Source: Membranihabitans maritimus (GTDB lineage: Bacteria > Bacteroidota > Bacteroidia > Chitinophagales > Saprospiraceae). From it: a stretch of DNA of 64,000 nucleotides. The notes beneath the pieces are model-generated. The model worked only from the letters and a program-made list of their open reading frames with translations. It made no database searches and was not told the DNA's origin. The stretch lies in contig NZ_JAJSLW010000007.1 in the NCBI RefSeq assembly GCF_021729145.1, positions 137,067 through 201,066 of the forward strand, written 5' to 3'. The position numbers were made by a program, and so were the translations under genes. Shown one piece after another: positions 18,462-27,016 of this stretch; within the stretch, counting starts at the first letter, position 1, and each line of letters starts with the position of its first letter.

Positions 18462-18995
18462 ATGAAAAAAGACATATCAGGTGTAGCCCTGGAAATCACA
18501 CTGGGCAACATAGCCTCTCAAACTACTATTTCAGCCATTGTAAATGCCGCCAATGCTCAACTTCAATCCGGTGGTGGCGTAGCTGGTGCCATTCACCGTG
18601 CCGCTGGTCCGGGATTAGAGGAAGAATGTCGAAGCTATGCACCTATTCAGCCAGGCCAGGCGGTCGTTACTTCGGCCCACAACCTCCCGAATAAATATGT
18701 AATTCATGTCCTCGGGCCGGTGTACGGAAAGGACATCCCAGCAGATAAGCTACTTAGTGATTGTTATAAAAATGCTTTGGTCGTAGCAGAAAACCACAAA
18801 GTAGATTCCATTGCTTTCCCTGCTATATCAACCGGAATTTTTGGGTATCCGGTAGCAGACGCTGCCCGTGTAGCTTTTTCAACTTTGCAAGTTTACATTC
18901 CGAGATTAAAGCATATAACAAAAATAAAAATAGTACTGTTTAGTGAGACAGACCTGACTACACACAAAGATGTTTTTCATGAAATATTTGATTAA
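18462..18995 (+). CDS. Macrodomain protein (O-acetyl-ADP-ribose deacetylase type)
   Basis: 177 aa, a single macrodomain. The ligand-binding block AIVNAANAQLQSGGGVAGAI is at about residues 26-45 and SIAFPAISTGIFGYPVADAA near 120. This is the MacroD/YmdB-type pattern, associated with hydrolysis of ADP-ribose esters such as O-acetyl-ADP-ribose or mono-ADP-ribosyl protein modifications. No sirtuin or ADP-ribosyltransferase gene is adjacent. Confidence 0.92.
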   Translation: MKKDISGVALEITLGNIASQTTISAIVNAANAQLQSGGGVAGAIHRAAGPGLEEECRSYAPIQPGQAVVTSAHNLPNKYVIHVLGPVYGKDIPADKLLSDCYKNALVVAENHKVDSIAFPAISTGIFGYPVADAARVAFSTLQVYIPRLKHITKIKIVLFSETDLTTHKDVFHEIFD

Positions 18996-19021
18996 AACTA
19001 AATCTTCCTCTCGCAAACACA

Positions 19022-19054
19022 TTGATCCAAATTCCCTATTTTCATGTACATTTG
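19022..19054 (+). promoter_or_regulatory. Candidate promoter (TTG - 22 bp - TACATTTG) at the Crp/Fnr gene start
   Basis: TACATTTG at 19047-19054 is an exact TAnnTTTG match and ends 6 bp before the ATG at 19061, so transcription would begin at or next to the start codon. A TTG is at 19022-19024. If real, the regulator mRNA is leaderless. Confidence 0.4.
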
Positions 19055-19060
19055 AGTGTG

Positions 19061-19657
19061 ATGACCAGCGAAAATAGAGATGTATTTCAAACATTAAGGG
19101 ACCATATCAATCAATTCACTTCCATTGATCGAAGAAATTTTGACAAAATTGAATCCTATTTTATTCCCCTAAGAACCCGTAAAAAAGAAATTTTGTTTAG
19201 GGAAAATGATCTTTGTGATACGTTGTATTATATTTCTGAAGGATGCCTGCATCTCTATTTTACCGATGAAAATGGTCTGCAAAAAACCGTTCAATTCGGG
19301 ATTGAAAATTGGTGGATTACAGATTTCCTGGCCTTTCACCACGGCTCCAGGACTGAATTTTCTCTACAGGCCATAGAATCATCGAATTTATTAAGTATTT
19401 CCAGGATCCAACAGGATCAATTAGTAGAAAAACACCCAACCATGGAAACATATTTCCGAAAAATTTATGAAATCGCCTATGGAGCCGCTATGTTAAGGAC
19501 TAAATACAATTTTAATTTTTCCAAGGAGGAAATTTATTTTAGATTCAGGGACCAGTTCCCCGAATTCGCACAACGGATCCCGCAATACCTTTTGGCTACT
19601 TTCCTGGGACTTACTCCTGAGTACCTCAGCAAAATCAGGGCGAAAAAGCGTTCTTAA
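19061..19657 (+). CDS. Crp/Fnr-family transcriptional regulator
   Basis: 198 aa from the ATG at 19061. An N-terminal cyclic-nucleotide-binding-like beta-roll (about residues 20-125; KEILFRENDLCDTLYYISEG is typical) is followed by a C-terminal helix-turn-helix part (about 150-198; PQYLLATFLGLTPEYLSKIR). This is the short Bacteroidota Crp-like type with no cysteine cluster, so it is not an oxygen-sensing Fnr. An upstream in-frame TTG at 19022 is less likely because the promoter box overlaps that stretch. The DJ-1-like lipoprotein gene starts 187 bp downstream and may be a target. Confidence 0.88.
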   Translation: MTSENRDVFQTLRDHINQFTSIDRRNFDKIESYFIPLRTRKKEILFRENDLCDTLYYISEGCLHLYFTDENGLQKTVQFGIENWWITDFLAFHHGSRTEFSLQAIESSNLLSISRIQQDQLVEKHPTMETYFRKIYEIAYGAAMLRTKYNFNFSKEEIYFRFRDQFPEFAQRIPQYLLATFLGLTPEYLSKIRAKKRS

Positions 19658-19844
19658 TCCAGATTAATTTTTTTCTTTCTATTATGCCTTACTTTTGTAA
19701 AAAATCGACAGAATAAATACTACTTCGACAAATATATAGAAGTGAAGTAATTAGGAGTTCATGCCAGTTCACCAATGTCTGCGGGATCTCCTGACACGTT
19801 CTCAAATAATAGATGAAAAATATTTTACATTCAAAATATACCTT

Positions 19845-20594
19845 ATGAATACCAACATCACACTTATCCTAAGCATCTTAACCCTGTTTTGGAATTGTAC
19901 CGGCAAGACAACATCCAATACGTCAGATGAAAATACTCATCAATACACCAGGGATACCAAATTAATAGACACAACATTACCTCTTATTGGAATTTTGGCA
20001 TTTGAAGGAGTCTTGACGACGGAAGTAACAGCCCCTATGGATGTTTTTACAAAGCATTCCGAAGATGGTAAGCCTCTATTTAATGTCATTACTATTGGTG
20101 AAGAAACCGAACCGGTTGTGAGCGAGGAAGGCCTGAAGATCATTCCCGATTTTTCATTTGAGAATGCCCCGCAACTCGATGTATTATTTGTACCAAGTGC
20201 CTATGATATGCATGCCCAGGTCAATAACCAAGCTATTATAGAATTTATCAAGCAACAGAATGAAAACACCCAATATACCGTAAGTAATTGTGCCGGAGCT
20301 CATCTTATTGGACAGTCCGGTATAGCAGATGGAAAGAAAATCGTAACCTGGATTGGCGGTGGGGAAGAACTTCAAAACACCTATCCGAATCTTAAGGTTC
20401 AGGATGATTCTGTGGTAAGCTTTGTAGAAGACGGTAAATTTCTCTCTTCTAATGGGAATCTGGCCAGCTACATTTCATCTCTGGAATTAGTGGAAAAACT
20501 TACCAACGGAGATCACCGAAAATATGTAGAATCCTATCTTTATATAGACCGCCTTTGCGACTGGGATAAATATTCACCGCAACTCGAAGAATAG
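19845..20594 (+). CDS. Exported DJ-1/PfpI-family protein, probable lipoprotein
   Basis: 249 aa from the ATG at 19845. An N-terminal hydrophobic stretch ends in LFWNC (Cys near residue 18), a plausible lipoprotein signal. A GATase1-like DJ-1/PfpI domain follows (about residues 45-230), with the nucleophile elbow VSNCAGAHLIGQSG near 147 and TWIGGGEELQ near 167. Most relatives are cytoplasmic or form the sensor half of AraC regulators, so an exported form is unusual. The reading frame extends 28 codons further upstream, but that part has no signal character. The asparagine before the cysteine is an atypical lipobox residue. Confidence 0.75.
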   Translation: MNTNITLILSILTLFWNCTGKTTSNTSDENTHQYTRDTKLIDTTLPLIGILAFEGVLTTEVTAPMDVFTKHSEDGKPLFNVITIGEETEPVVSEEGLKIIPDFSFENAPQLDVLFVPSAYDMHAQVNNQAIIEFIKQQNENTQYTVSNCAGAHLIGQSGIADGKKIVTWIGGGEELQNTYPNLKVQDDSVVSFVEDGKFLSSNGNLASYISSLELVEKLTNGDHRKYVESYLYIDRLCDWDKYSPQLEE

Positions 20595-21153
20595 CGTCAG
20601 TTTTACATTGATATGAAAGGAACGTACGAAATCTATCAAAGCGTCTTGCTCCGGTGAATTTTTTTGCGGCACCCCCTTTCCACATTAGGAGGAAGCCAGA
20701 TCCAATTCGGTAGTGTACATAGGTACTCAATACCGTGAAATACTATTTTAATCTAACAGATGCAGGTCAACAGCTCCGGGATGATCCAGTAAATCATAAT
20801 CATACCTGGATATGCCCTTTTATTATTTTCAATATAATAAATGATTTGATGAATTTCAATATTCATTTCATTGTTTTTCTTTTTCCATTCATTACAACTT
20901 TAAAATTCGGGCAATTACCAATAAAAAAATGAAATTTATTTGTTACAATAAATTAAATTACATACATTAGTGAATAACCTACAATTTTTACCTCATTTGC
21001 CGAATTTTTGGGTCACAGACATCCAATTTCAAAATTTGTAACCCATAGTCGCGGAAGAGCGTAGCCTTCAAGAGCTCGTTGGCTTATAGGTGCTTTGGCC
21101 TGCACAAGCTCAAACCGTTGTACTATATATTTTTTAACTATAAAACTTTTTTT
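20595..21153. other. Gene-free region upstream of the phase-variable lipoprotein
   Basis: 560 bp without a supportable gene. The part from about 21046 to 21120 is distinctly GC-richer than its surroundings and ends just before the AT-rich stretch that precedes the ATG at 21154. It may be a conserved upstream element of this locus. Confidence 0.5.
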
Positions 21154-21796
21154 ATGTACTATTTAAAAAAACCAAAAGCTACCCCCCCCCCATTTACTAA
21201 CCGCCTTTAGCTCCGGCTGGAAAATCACCCTGATGTTGATGGCTGTAATGTTTGTATTTACTGGTTGTGAAAAAGAGGATCCGGTAATAAAAAATCCAGA
21301 AAGTAGTAATTTATTCCTGGGACTCGATGTATCTTCCATGCAAGAGCATGAAATTCTTGCGCACTTTAGAAATTATGACTTCAGTAATTTAGAATCTAAC
21401 TATGATGATGTTCGGGTAATTAGTTCTTCTTCAGATGATTTATCTAATAAACCTAGAATAAGTACTCGCGCCTCATGCCAAGCGGCTGGTCGTCTTCGTA
21501 AATTATCAGGTACAGCAACTGGTTATTCAGTCTTAGTTTTAGAGAATGGTACTAGTCCTATAGCTTTTTTGAACTTTACAGGAAATCCTTCACAAATATT
21601 ATACTATTCAATAGATGATACAAAAAGTTATGATTTTGTAATAGGGGTTTCAAGTGGAGGTGGTTCTTCTGAAGATTTTTCATTTAATGTTGTTCGTCCA
21701 AGTGGTGGAGCAACAAGTTATTGGTTTTATGGAATTGATGCTACATCAGGTGAGTTTGGGGAAATTACAGACATTGATTATTTTGTTTGTCCATAA
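21154..21796 (+). pseudogene. Small secreted lipoprotein gene with frame broken at a C10 tract (candidate phase-variable gene)
   Basis: The ATG at 21154 opens MYYLKKPKAT and enters a run of ten C (21182-21191), after which this frame stops at TAG. Removing one C (or adding two) joins it in frame to HLLTAFSSGWKIT, then a hydrophobic stretch and a lipobox (VFTGC), giving a textbook lipoprotein signal with a Lys-rich start. The downstream frame is open from there to 21796, with its first ATG at 21233, but that start lacks the positively charged region. The mature protein is about 175 aa, Ser/Gly-rich, with two Cys (CQAAGRLR and the last-but-one residue). I recognise no domain. An intrinsic terminator follows. 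As assembled, the gene appears OFF; this could be true phase variation or a homopolymer sequencing error. Confidence 0.7.
21182..21191. repeat. Homopolymer of ten C within the lipoprotein signal sequence
   Basis: The longest C run I noticed in this AT-rich window. It lies between codons 10 and 14 of the lipoprotein reading frame, where length changes by slippage switch the downstream signal peptide in or out of frame. Confidence 0.9.
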
Positions 21797-21813
21797 TTGA
21801 TATCCTTAGAAGT

Positions 21814-21848
21814 AATAGAGCGTATTTAAAAGATACGCTCTATTTTCA
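21814..21848 (+). terminator. Intrinsic terminator after the lipoprotein gene
   Basis: A 12-bp perfect stem (AATAGAGCGTAT at 21814-21825 with ATACGCTCTATT at 21833-21844), 7-nt loop, followed by a short T run. It lies 17 bp after the lipoprotein stop and only 26 bp before the next ATG. Confidence 0.85.
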
Positions 21849-21865
21849 TTTTACATAGTGTAAAA
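21849..21865. promoter_or_regulatory. 17-bp palindrome TTTTACA-TAG-TGTAAAA before the T9SS cargo gene
   Basis: Perfect 7-bp arms around TAG, sandwiched between the terminator and the ATG at 21874. No TAnnTTTG promoter fits in the remaining space, so this could be a regulator site or an extra hairpin controlling read-through. Confidence 0.4.
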
Positions 21866-21873
21866 TACTAAAA

Positions 21874-24723
21874 ATGAAAATAGTTTTTTTAACTCTACTA
21901 AGTTTTTTCTTTCTTTTTCCCTATTCGATTATGGCCCAAAATATTTATTTTAATGCCTTCCCACGAACAATAGAATTAGTCAAATTAAACTTGGAGACCT
22001 GTGAAACCCATTTGGAATTTAATTTTCAAGAGGTATTGCAATCTCGTGAAACTGTCATCCGGGGATCTTCTTTTCATCCAGATGGATACCTATATTTAAC
22101 AACAGGATTTCGCTTGATACGCTACAACATTTTACGCAAAGAGGTGAAAGATATTATCCCTATCGACGATTTTGCCCAGCAAGTCAATGATGGTTTCTTT
22201 CTCGCCATTTCGGAAGAGGGTAGGTTTATTATCAGTGGTGGCGATCATATGTCCCAAATTTATGACTACGACCTTCGAAATCGAAAGGTAATCCAAATAA
22301 TTGATGATAACGGTATACCACCACAAGTTATCAAAGGGATGACAGGATTTATAGGTAATCATCTTTTATTATATGTCGGAACAGAGGATTTAAATAATCG
22401 CGGATTCAGGTTATGGAATCCTGATAGTGCAAACTTATATGACCTCTGGAGTGATTCTTCTGAAGAACATTCCTACTTTTGGCCTTCTATGTATACTCCT
22501 GCCTGTAAATCCAATAGTTTATTAGTACAAAGAGTTTTAGAGGGCACTAGTCAATTTGTTGAAATTGATTTGGAAAATAAAAATGTAGCACAAAAATGTG
22601 AAGACGAAATAATAGGATATACTCCACTGGGCTCTGCCAACCCCACCGACTTCCGCCAATCCCCGCTCCGCATTGACCTGGATGCGGACAACTCCTCCTA
22701 CCACGCTACCGCCGGCTACTACGACACCCTCACTACCTGTATGCCGCAAGCCCCCATCACCGACGACGATATCGAGATCTCAACCTGCGGGGCGGAGGTG
22801 GATTATATATCTTTCCGGCTGAAGTACTACGACCAGCCCCGCCTGCCCGAAGAATACATCACCGCCGAAGGCTTCGAGGACCAGCTACAGCCCACTTCTG
22901 ATCCTTCCCGATGGGTGTGGAATAATCCCTACGGCAATGATACCGAAAGCATCAAAGATTTCCTGCGCAGCCTGCGATACCACGCTAACTGGGACCCGGG
23001 GAACTCTGAAGAGAGCCGGGAACGCGTTGTAGCAGTGACTATGCACGTAGGCGAAGACAGTACCTCTTCCTGGTCCGTCTTCCAGTTGGAACCCGACGAC
23101 CTCTACGCAGGCCGGGATACCACCGCTACCTACTGTGCCGACCCTGATGCCCGGGACCACATCGACCTGACTTCCTACCTGAGCGAGGGAGTGGATGCCG
23201 AAACCGGGCGCTTTGAGCCCATGCTTTCCGGTGGGCGCGGTATGTTTGTCCCCGGCACGGACGATGACGGGGAATTCCAGTACATACTCGAAGAAAATGG
23301 ATGCTCCGACACTGCCGTCATCACTGTAGAAACCCTGGAAACCGGGTTGGCAGATCTGGAGCTCGATACCGTGAAAATCTGTGGTGGCAGCCAGATACGC
23401 ATCGGTTTCCCACCCGGTGTGTACGAGTCCATCGAATGGTGGGACGGCAGTACGGGCGACTCCATATTGATCAGCCACAGCGTCATAGATCCCTATGCGC
23501 TCGTGTCCGTAGGCTCCTGCCATGTGCGCATCCCTATTGCCGTAACCAACCTGGCGGACACCCCATTCGCCGGGCCGGATACTACTTTCACCTACTGTCC
23601 GGAAGGGCCGGCCATTGATTTCAACGATCATCTCCCCGCTCCCACGGGAAGTACCCGCTGGCTCGAACCCGGCCTCCAAAACGGGGGATCCGTTTTCAGG
23701 CCCGGTATCGATGATCCCGGTATCTACCAATACATCGTGGAATCGGAAGGCTGCACCGATACGGCACAGATCACCATGGAAGAAACCGGGACTCAGGAAC
23801 TGCCTTTTGCCCCCGTCTCCACCTGTGAAGGACAAAGCACCCAAATCGGATTACCGGCCGGCGCCTACAGCGATATTATCTGGTGGAACGGTGAAAGCGG
23901 GGATTCTACTACCATTAACAGCGATGAGACCGGGCCTTTCTGGGTGGAAGCCCAGCAGGACGGGTGCTATTTCCGCGCTGACTTCGATGTATCCGTTGGG
24001 GAAGAAATTCTATTCCCCGGTTCATATCCCGACACCCTCAGACTTTGCCCCGGCACTACCGGCCAAATTACCGTACAGGGACTGGACTCCATACTACTGG
24101 ATGGTGCTATGTATGTATCCGGGGATGTGATCAACCTGACCGACCCGGGAGAATATTCCCTGACCGGTTACTTAGGCGGATGTACTGCTACGCATTCCGT
24201 ATCGGTTACTTCCTATAATGATCCTTCCGGACAATACAGCGAGACCTTCCCCCGGTGCAACGGCACCTCTCTATCGATTACTTTACCCGATGATACGGAA
24301 GAATATAGCTTTTCCTGGACAGACGGGCATCCGGACCGGGAACTGACAGTGGATGACGACGGAGAATACCCTTTTGACATATCGGACGGGAATTGTTCTT
24401 TTCGCGCGATATATACCGTAGTACCCAGCGACGGCCCGGAGTGCGAACAAGAAGAATGCGCCATCTCCATACCCAATGCCGTATCTCCTAACGGGGACGG
24501 AATCAACGATGCCCTGACCATCTTTTCTACCGGATGCCAAAGCATCGAATCCGTGGCATTGATCGATAAATGGGGAAACACAATCCATACAACCGATTCA
24601 CAAGTTATAGATACCACAGTATGGTTACAGCTACCGCCCGGGGTCTACATGGTAAAAGTTAACTACCGTGACCAACACGGTAGATTAAAAACGAAAGCGG
24701 GATCGATTTTGGTAATTAGGTGA
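21874..24723 (+). CDS. Large secreted protein with repeated Cys-rich modules and T9SS type B (CHU_C) sorting domain
   Basis: 949 aa. The signal peptide is residues 1-21 (ends IMAQ). Residues about 22-245 look like a beta-propeller-type region (DGYLYLTTGFRLIRY, FIISGGDH). From about 290 on come repeated modules of roughly 60-80 aa, several opening with a short Cys motif (KICGGSQIRIGF, STCEGQSTQIGL, LRLCPGTTGQIT, PRCNGTSLSITL), plus two copies of an AGxDTT...C module. The end, IPNAVSPNGDGINDALTIF to the last residue, is the CHU_C domain that directs export and attachment by T9SS. Base composition jumps from about one quarter to well over half G+C near 22625, inside the gene. Ligand is unknown. 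Confidence 0.88.
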   Translation: MKIVFLTLLSFFFLFPYSIMAQNIYFNAFPRTIELVKLNLETCETHLEFNFQEVLQSRETVIRGSSFHPDGYLYLTTGFRLIRYNILRKEVKDIIPIDDFAQQVNDGFFLAISEEGRFIISGGDHMSQIYDYDLRNRKVIQIIDDNGIPPQVIKGMTGFIGNHLLLYVGTEDLNNRGFRLWNPDSANLYDLWSDSSEEHSYFWPSMYTPACKSNSLLVQRVLEGTSQFVEIDLENKNVAQKCEDEIIGYTPLGSANPTDFRQSPLRIDLDADNSSYHATAGYYDTLTTCMPQAPITDDDIEISTCGAEVDYISFRLKYYDQPRLPEEYITAEGFEDQLQPTSDPSRWVWNNPYGNDTESIKDFLRSLRYHANWDPGNSEESRERVVAVTMHVGEDSTSSWSVFQLEPDDLYAGRDTTATYCADPDARDHIDLTSYLSEGVDAETGRFEPMLSGGRGMFVPGTDDDGEFQYILEENGCSDTAVITVETLETGLADLELDTVKICGGSQIRIGFPPGVYESIEWWDGSTGDSILISHSVIDPYALVSVGSCHVRIPIAVTNLADTPFAGPDTTFTYCPEGPAIDFNDHLPAPTGSTRWLEPGLQNGGSVFRPGIDDPGIYQYIVESEGCTDTAQITMEETGTQELPFAPVSTCEGQSTQIGLPAGAYSDIIWWNGESGDSTTINSDETGPFWVEAQQDGCYFRADFDVSVGEEILFPGSYPDTLRLCPGTTGQITVQGLDSILLDGAMYVSGDVINLTDPGEYSLTGYLGGCTATHSVSVTSYNDPSGQYSETFPRCNGTSLSITLPDDTEEYSFSWTDGHPDRELTVDDDGEYPFDISDGNCSFRAIYTVVPSDGPECEQEECAISIPNAVSPNGDGINDALTIFSTGCQSIESVALIDKWGNTIHTTDSQVIDTTVWLQLPPGVYMVKVNYRDQHGRLKTKAGSILVIR

Positions 24724-24870
24724 GTGAGGGTGTGGGGCCAACTAAAACCGTGAGCAGACAGCTATTAACTGCTAATTTTGAGGGATCTTTTATCTAACCT
24801 CAATGTACTTTTCACAAAACAAAGCAGATAACCGGTGTCTCAATTTTTTCGGACATTTTTACAATAAAAT

Positions 24871-24900
24871 AGGGCAATACTTCCCAGGAAATATTGCCCT
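24871..24900. terminator. Hairpin between the T9SS cargo gene and the cytochrome c gene
   Basis: AGGGCAATACTTCC at 24871-24884 pairs with GGAAATATTGCCCT at 24887-24900 with one wobble position. On the minus strand it is followed by ATTTTATTGT, so it most likely ends the cytochrome c transcript, 22 bp past its stop; it may work in both directions. Confidence 0.75.
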
Positions 24901-24922
24901 ACCGTTACTTTACAAAGCCATA

Positions 24923-25435
24923 TTACAGCGTCCTGAAATACTCTAACAAAGCTCTCGCTTCCTCTCTGGAAATATTTTGATCCAACATGGGACTATTATT
25001 AAATTCTTTTAATAATTCCTTAGCTAATGGATCTTTTTCCAACATCTCGGTTGGATTCATAATCATATTCATCACCCATTCTGGAGATCTTCGCTCTAAA
25101 ACCCCTTTTTGAGGCGGACCGATCACTTTGCGGTCAACAGCGTGGCAGGCGATACACTTGGTATCATAGATTTCTTTTCCCTCTACAGCCAATTTTCGGT
25201 CGATATCTTCCGGTATGTCAACATTCTCCACCGGACCTACTCCTTTATTATCCAATACCACCCTTTTACTGGCCGGAACATCAGAACCCGACATATCCGT
25301 AGTTTCTTCTTTGGTCTCTTCTTTCTTTGTTTCAGTTTTAGTCGATTCCCCTGAATTCCCACTGTCCCCTTCGGAACCACAGCTCATCAAAAGAAAAAAC
25401 ATTGCACTGCATAGAAATAAAAATAAACGTTTCAT
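24923..25435 (-). CDS. c-type cytochrome lipoprotein
   Basis: 170 aa. The lipoprotein signal has lipobox LMSC at about residues 16-19, then a Ser/Glu/Lys-rich low-complexity linker (about 20-50). The haem-binding CIACH is near residue 95, with a downstream Met ligand candidate in NNSPMLDQNIS. It is a single-haem cytochrome held at the periplasmic face, probably an electron carrier to an oxidase or dehydrogenase. No partner enzyme gene is adjacent. A hairpin terminator lies just after it. Confidence 0.9.
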   Translation of the reverse strand: MKRLFLFLCSAMFFLLMSCGSEGDSGNSGESTKTETKKEETKEETTDMSGSDVPASKRVVLDNKGVGPVENVDIPEDIDRKLAVEGKEIYDTKCIACHAVDRKVIGPPQKGVLERRSPEWVMNMIMNPTEMLEKDPLAKELLKEFNNSPMLDQNISREEARALLEYFRTL

Positions 25436-25615
25436 TTTAGCTCTACAATTTAATTATAATTTGGTTTTCCAACGAGAACAACTACCCCATTTTACAATGA
25501 GAACGCCTCGTTCTCAAGTAGCGTTCGTCTTAATTCGGGCTAATTTACATATTTTTTTTAGTGGTAAAACATTTACCGGGTATAATTTGCAAGACGGAAT
25601 TATAAACCAAATATG

Positions 25616-26968
25616 CTAATTATTAAACAATAAACGCTCCCCAAAAAGAGGTGAATGAAACGTTCCATTTTCAAAACATAATTTGCCATTTACGAAGGTT
25701 TTAATGACTTTTGAGTTAAATATTTTATTTTCGAAAGGGGACCATCCACACTTGTATAAAATATTTTCTTTTTCGACTTTCCAGGATTCTTTGGTTGTCA
25801 ATTGAACAAGATCTGCTTTGTACCCTTCACGAATATATCCACGATCTTTGACATTAAAGCACTCGGCAACGGAATGACACATTTTGTCAACCAAAAAAGC
25901 CAGGGCTGATACATCTCCTTTAACATTTAACTTACCTTCAAGCACTAATTCGACTGCGCCAACCAGTGTATGTTGAATTAATGGCAATCCCGAAGGGCAT
26001 AGAGTATATGGATTATCCTTTTCTTCCCAGGTGTGCGGTGCGTGGTCAGTAGCAATTACATCGAGTGCGCCAGAAACCAGTCCCTCCAATAATTTTTGCT
26101 GATCTCGCTTTCTTTTGATCGCAGGATTGCATTTGATCAAGCCTCCCAACCGTTCATAATCATCGCTATTAAAAGACAAATGATGTACACAAACTTCTGA
26201 AGTAATCTTTTTATCCCGAAGCGGTATATCACTATCAAATAACAACAATTCATCTGCCGTGGTTATATGCAAAATATGAAGACGAGTACCGTGCTTTCTG
26301 GCCAGCTCTACCGCCTGGCTACTGCTCAAATAACAAGCTTCCCGGCTACGAATATCCGGATGAAGTGCAAATGGTATCTCATTTCCGTAAATGCTTTTGA
26401 AAAATTCGGTATTTTTCACAACCGTGCTTTCATTTTCGCAATGAGTGGCAATCAACATACCCGATTGGCTAAACACCTTTTCAAGTTGATCCATATCATC
26501 TACCAACATGTTCCCTGTACTGGACCCCATAAATATTTTCAGGCCACAGACACGGGTAGAATCCGTCTTCAGGACTTCTTCCAAATTATCATTACTCACC
26601 CCCATATAAAAGGAATAATTCACGAAACTTGTATTGGCAGCTATATCGTATTTCTTCTGAAGTAATTCCTGGGTAATGGCCGGGGGCTTGGTATTGGGCA
26701 TTTCCATAAAACTGGTAACCCCTCCTGCTAAAGCAGCTCTTGATTCGCTGGCGATATCAGCTTTCCATTCCATACCGGGTTGTCGAAAATGAACCTGATC
26801 GTCAATTATGCCGGGCAATAAATAATCCCCATTAAATTCATAATCTGCATCTGTCTTTTCTGAAAAACTTCCTATTCTTTCGATTCTATCTCCGGCAATC
26901 AAAACATCTCCATCAACGATTTTCCCTTCATTCACAATTTTTGCATTCCTTATTCCAATTTTAGCCAT
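25616..26968 (-). CDS. pyrC: Dihydroorotase PyrC
   Basis: 450 aa amidohydrolase of pyrimidine synthesis (carbamoyl-aspartate to dihydroorotate). Landmarks are DDQVHFRQPGMEWK near residue 56 (His-x-Arg variant of the metal site), SFMEMPNTKPP near 86, LKIFMGSSTGNML near 147 (candidate carboxylated Lys) and VIATDHAPHTWEEK near 310. Dihydroorotases and allantoinases are close relatives; absence of purine catabolism genes and general prevalence favour PyrC. Divergent from purK with 48 bp between. Confidence 0.88.
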   Translation of the reverse strand: MAKIGIRNAKIVNEGKIVDGDVLIAGDRIERIGSFSEKTDADYEFNGDYLLPGIIDDQVHFRQPGMEWKADIASESRAALAGGVTSFMEMPNTKPPAITQELLQKKYDIAANTSFVNYSFYMGVSNDNLEEVLKTDSTRVCGLKIFMGSSTGNMLVDDMDQLEKVFSQSGMLIATHCENESTVVKNTEFFKSIYGNEIPFALHPDIRSREACYLSSSQAVELARKHGTRLHILHITTADELLLFDSDIPLRDKKITSEVCVHHLSFNSDDYERLGGLIKCNPAIKRKRDQQKLLEGLVSGALDVIATDHAPHTWEEKDNPYTLCPSGLPLIQHTLVGAVELVLEGKLNVKGDVSALAFLVDKMCHSVAECFNVKDRGYIREGYKADLVQLTTKESWKVEKENILYKCGWSPFENKIFNSKVIKTFVNGKLCFENGTFHSPLFGERLLFNN

Positions 26969-26985
26969 ACTCTCTTAAGTTTATA

Positions 26986-26993
26986 TATTTTTG
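26986..26993 (+). promoter_or_regulatory. -7 box TATTTTTG upstream of purK
   Basis: Exact TAnnTTTG match, 23 bp before the purK ATG, in the short divergent space with pyrC. No -33 TTTG is evident. Confidence 0.45.
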
Positions 26994-27016
26994 TAACTGC
27001 TAAATTTAAACTTTTT

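Noticed and set aside
22885-23844. 319-codon open frame on the minus strand within the T9SS cargo gene
   Set aside because: It is antisense to a clear secreted protein in GC-rich DNA where stop codons are rare; its translation has low-complexity Gly/Val-rich character and no domain.
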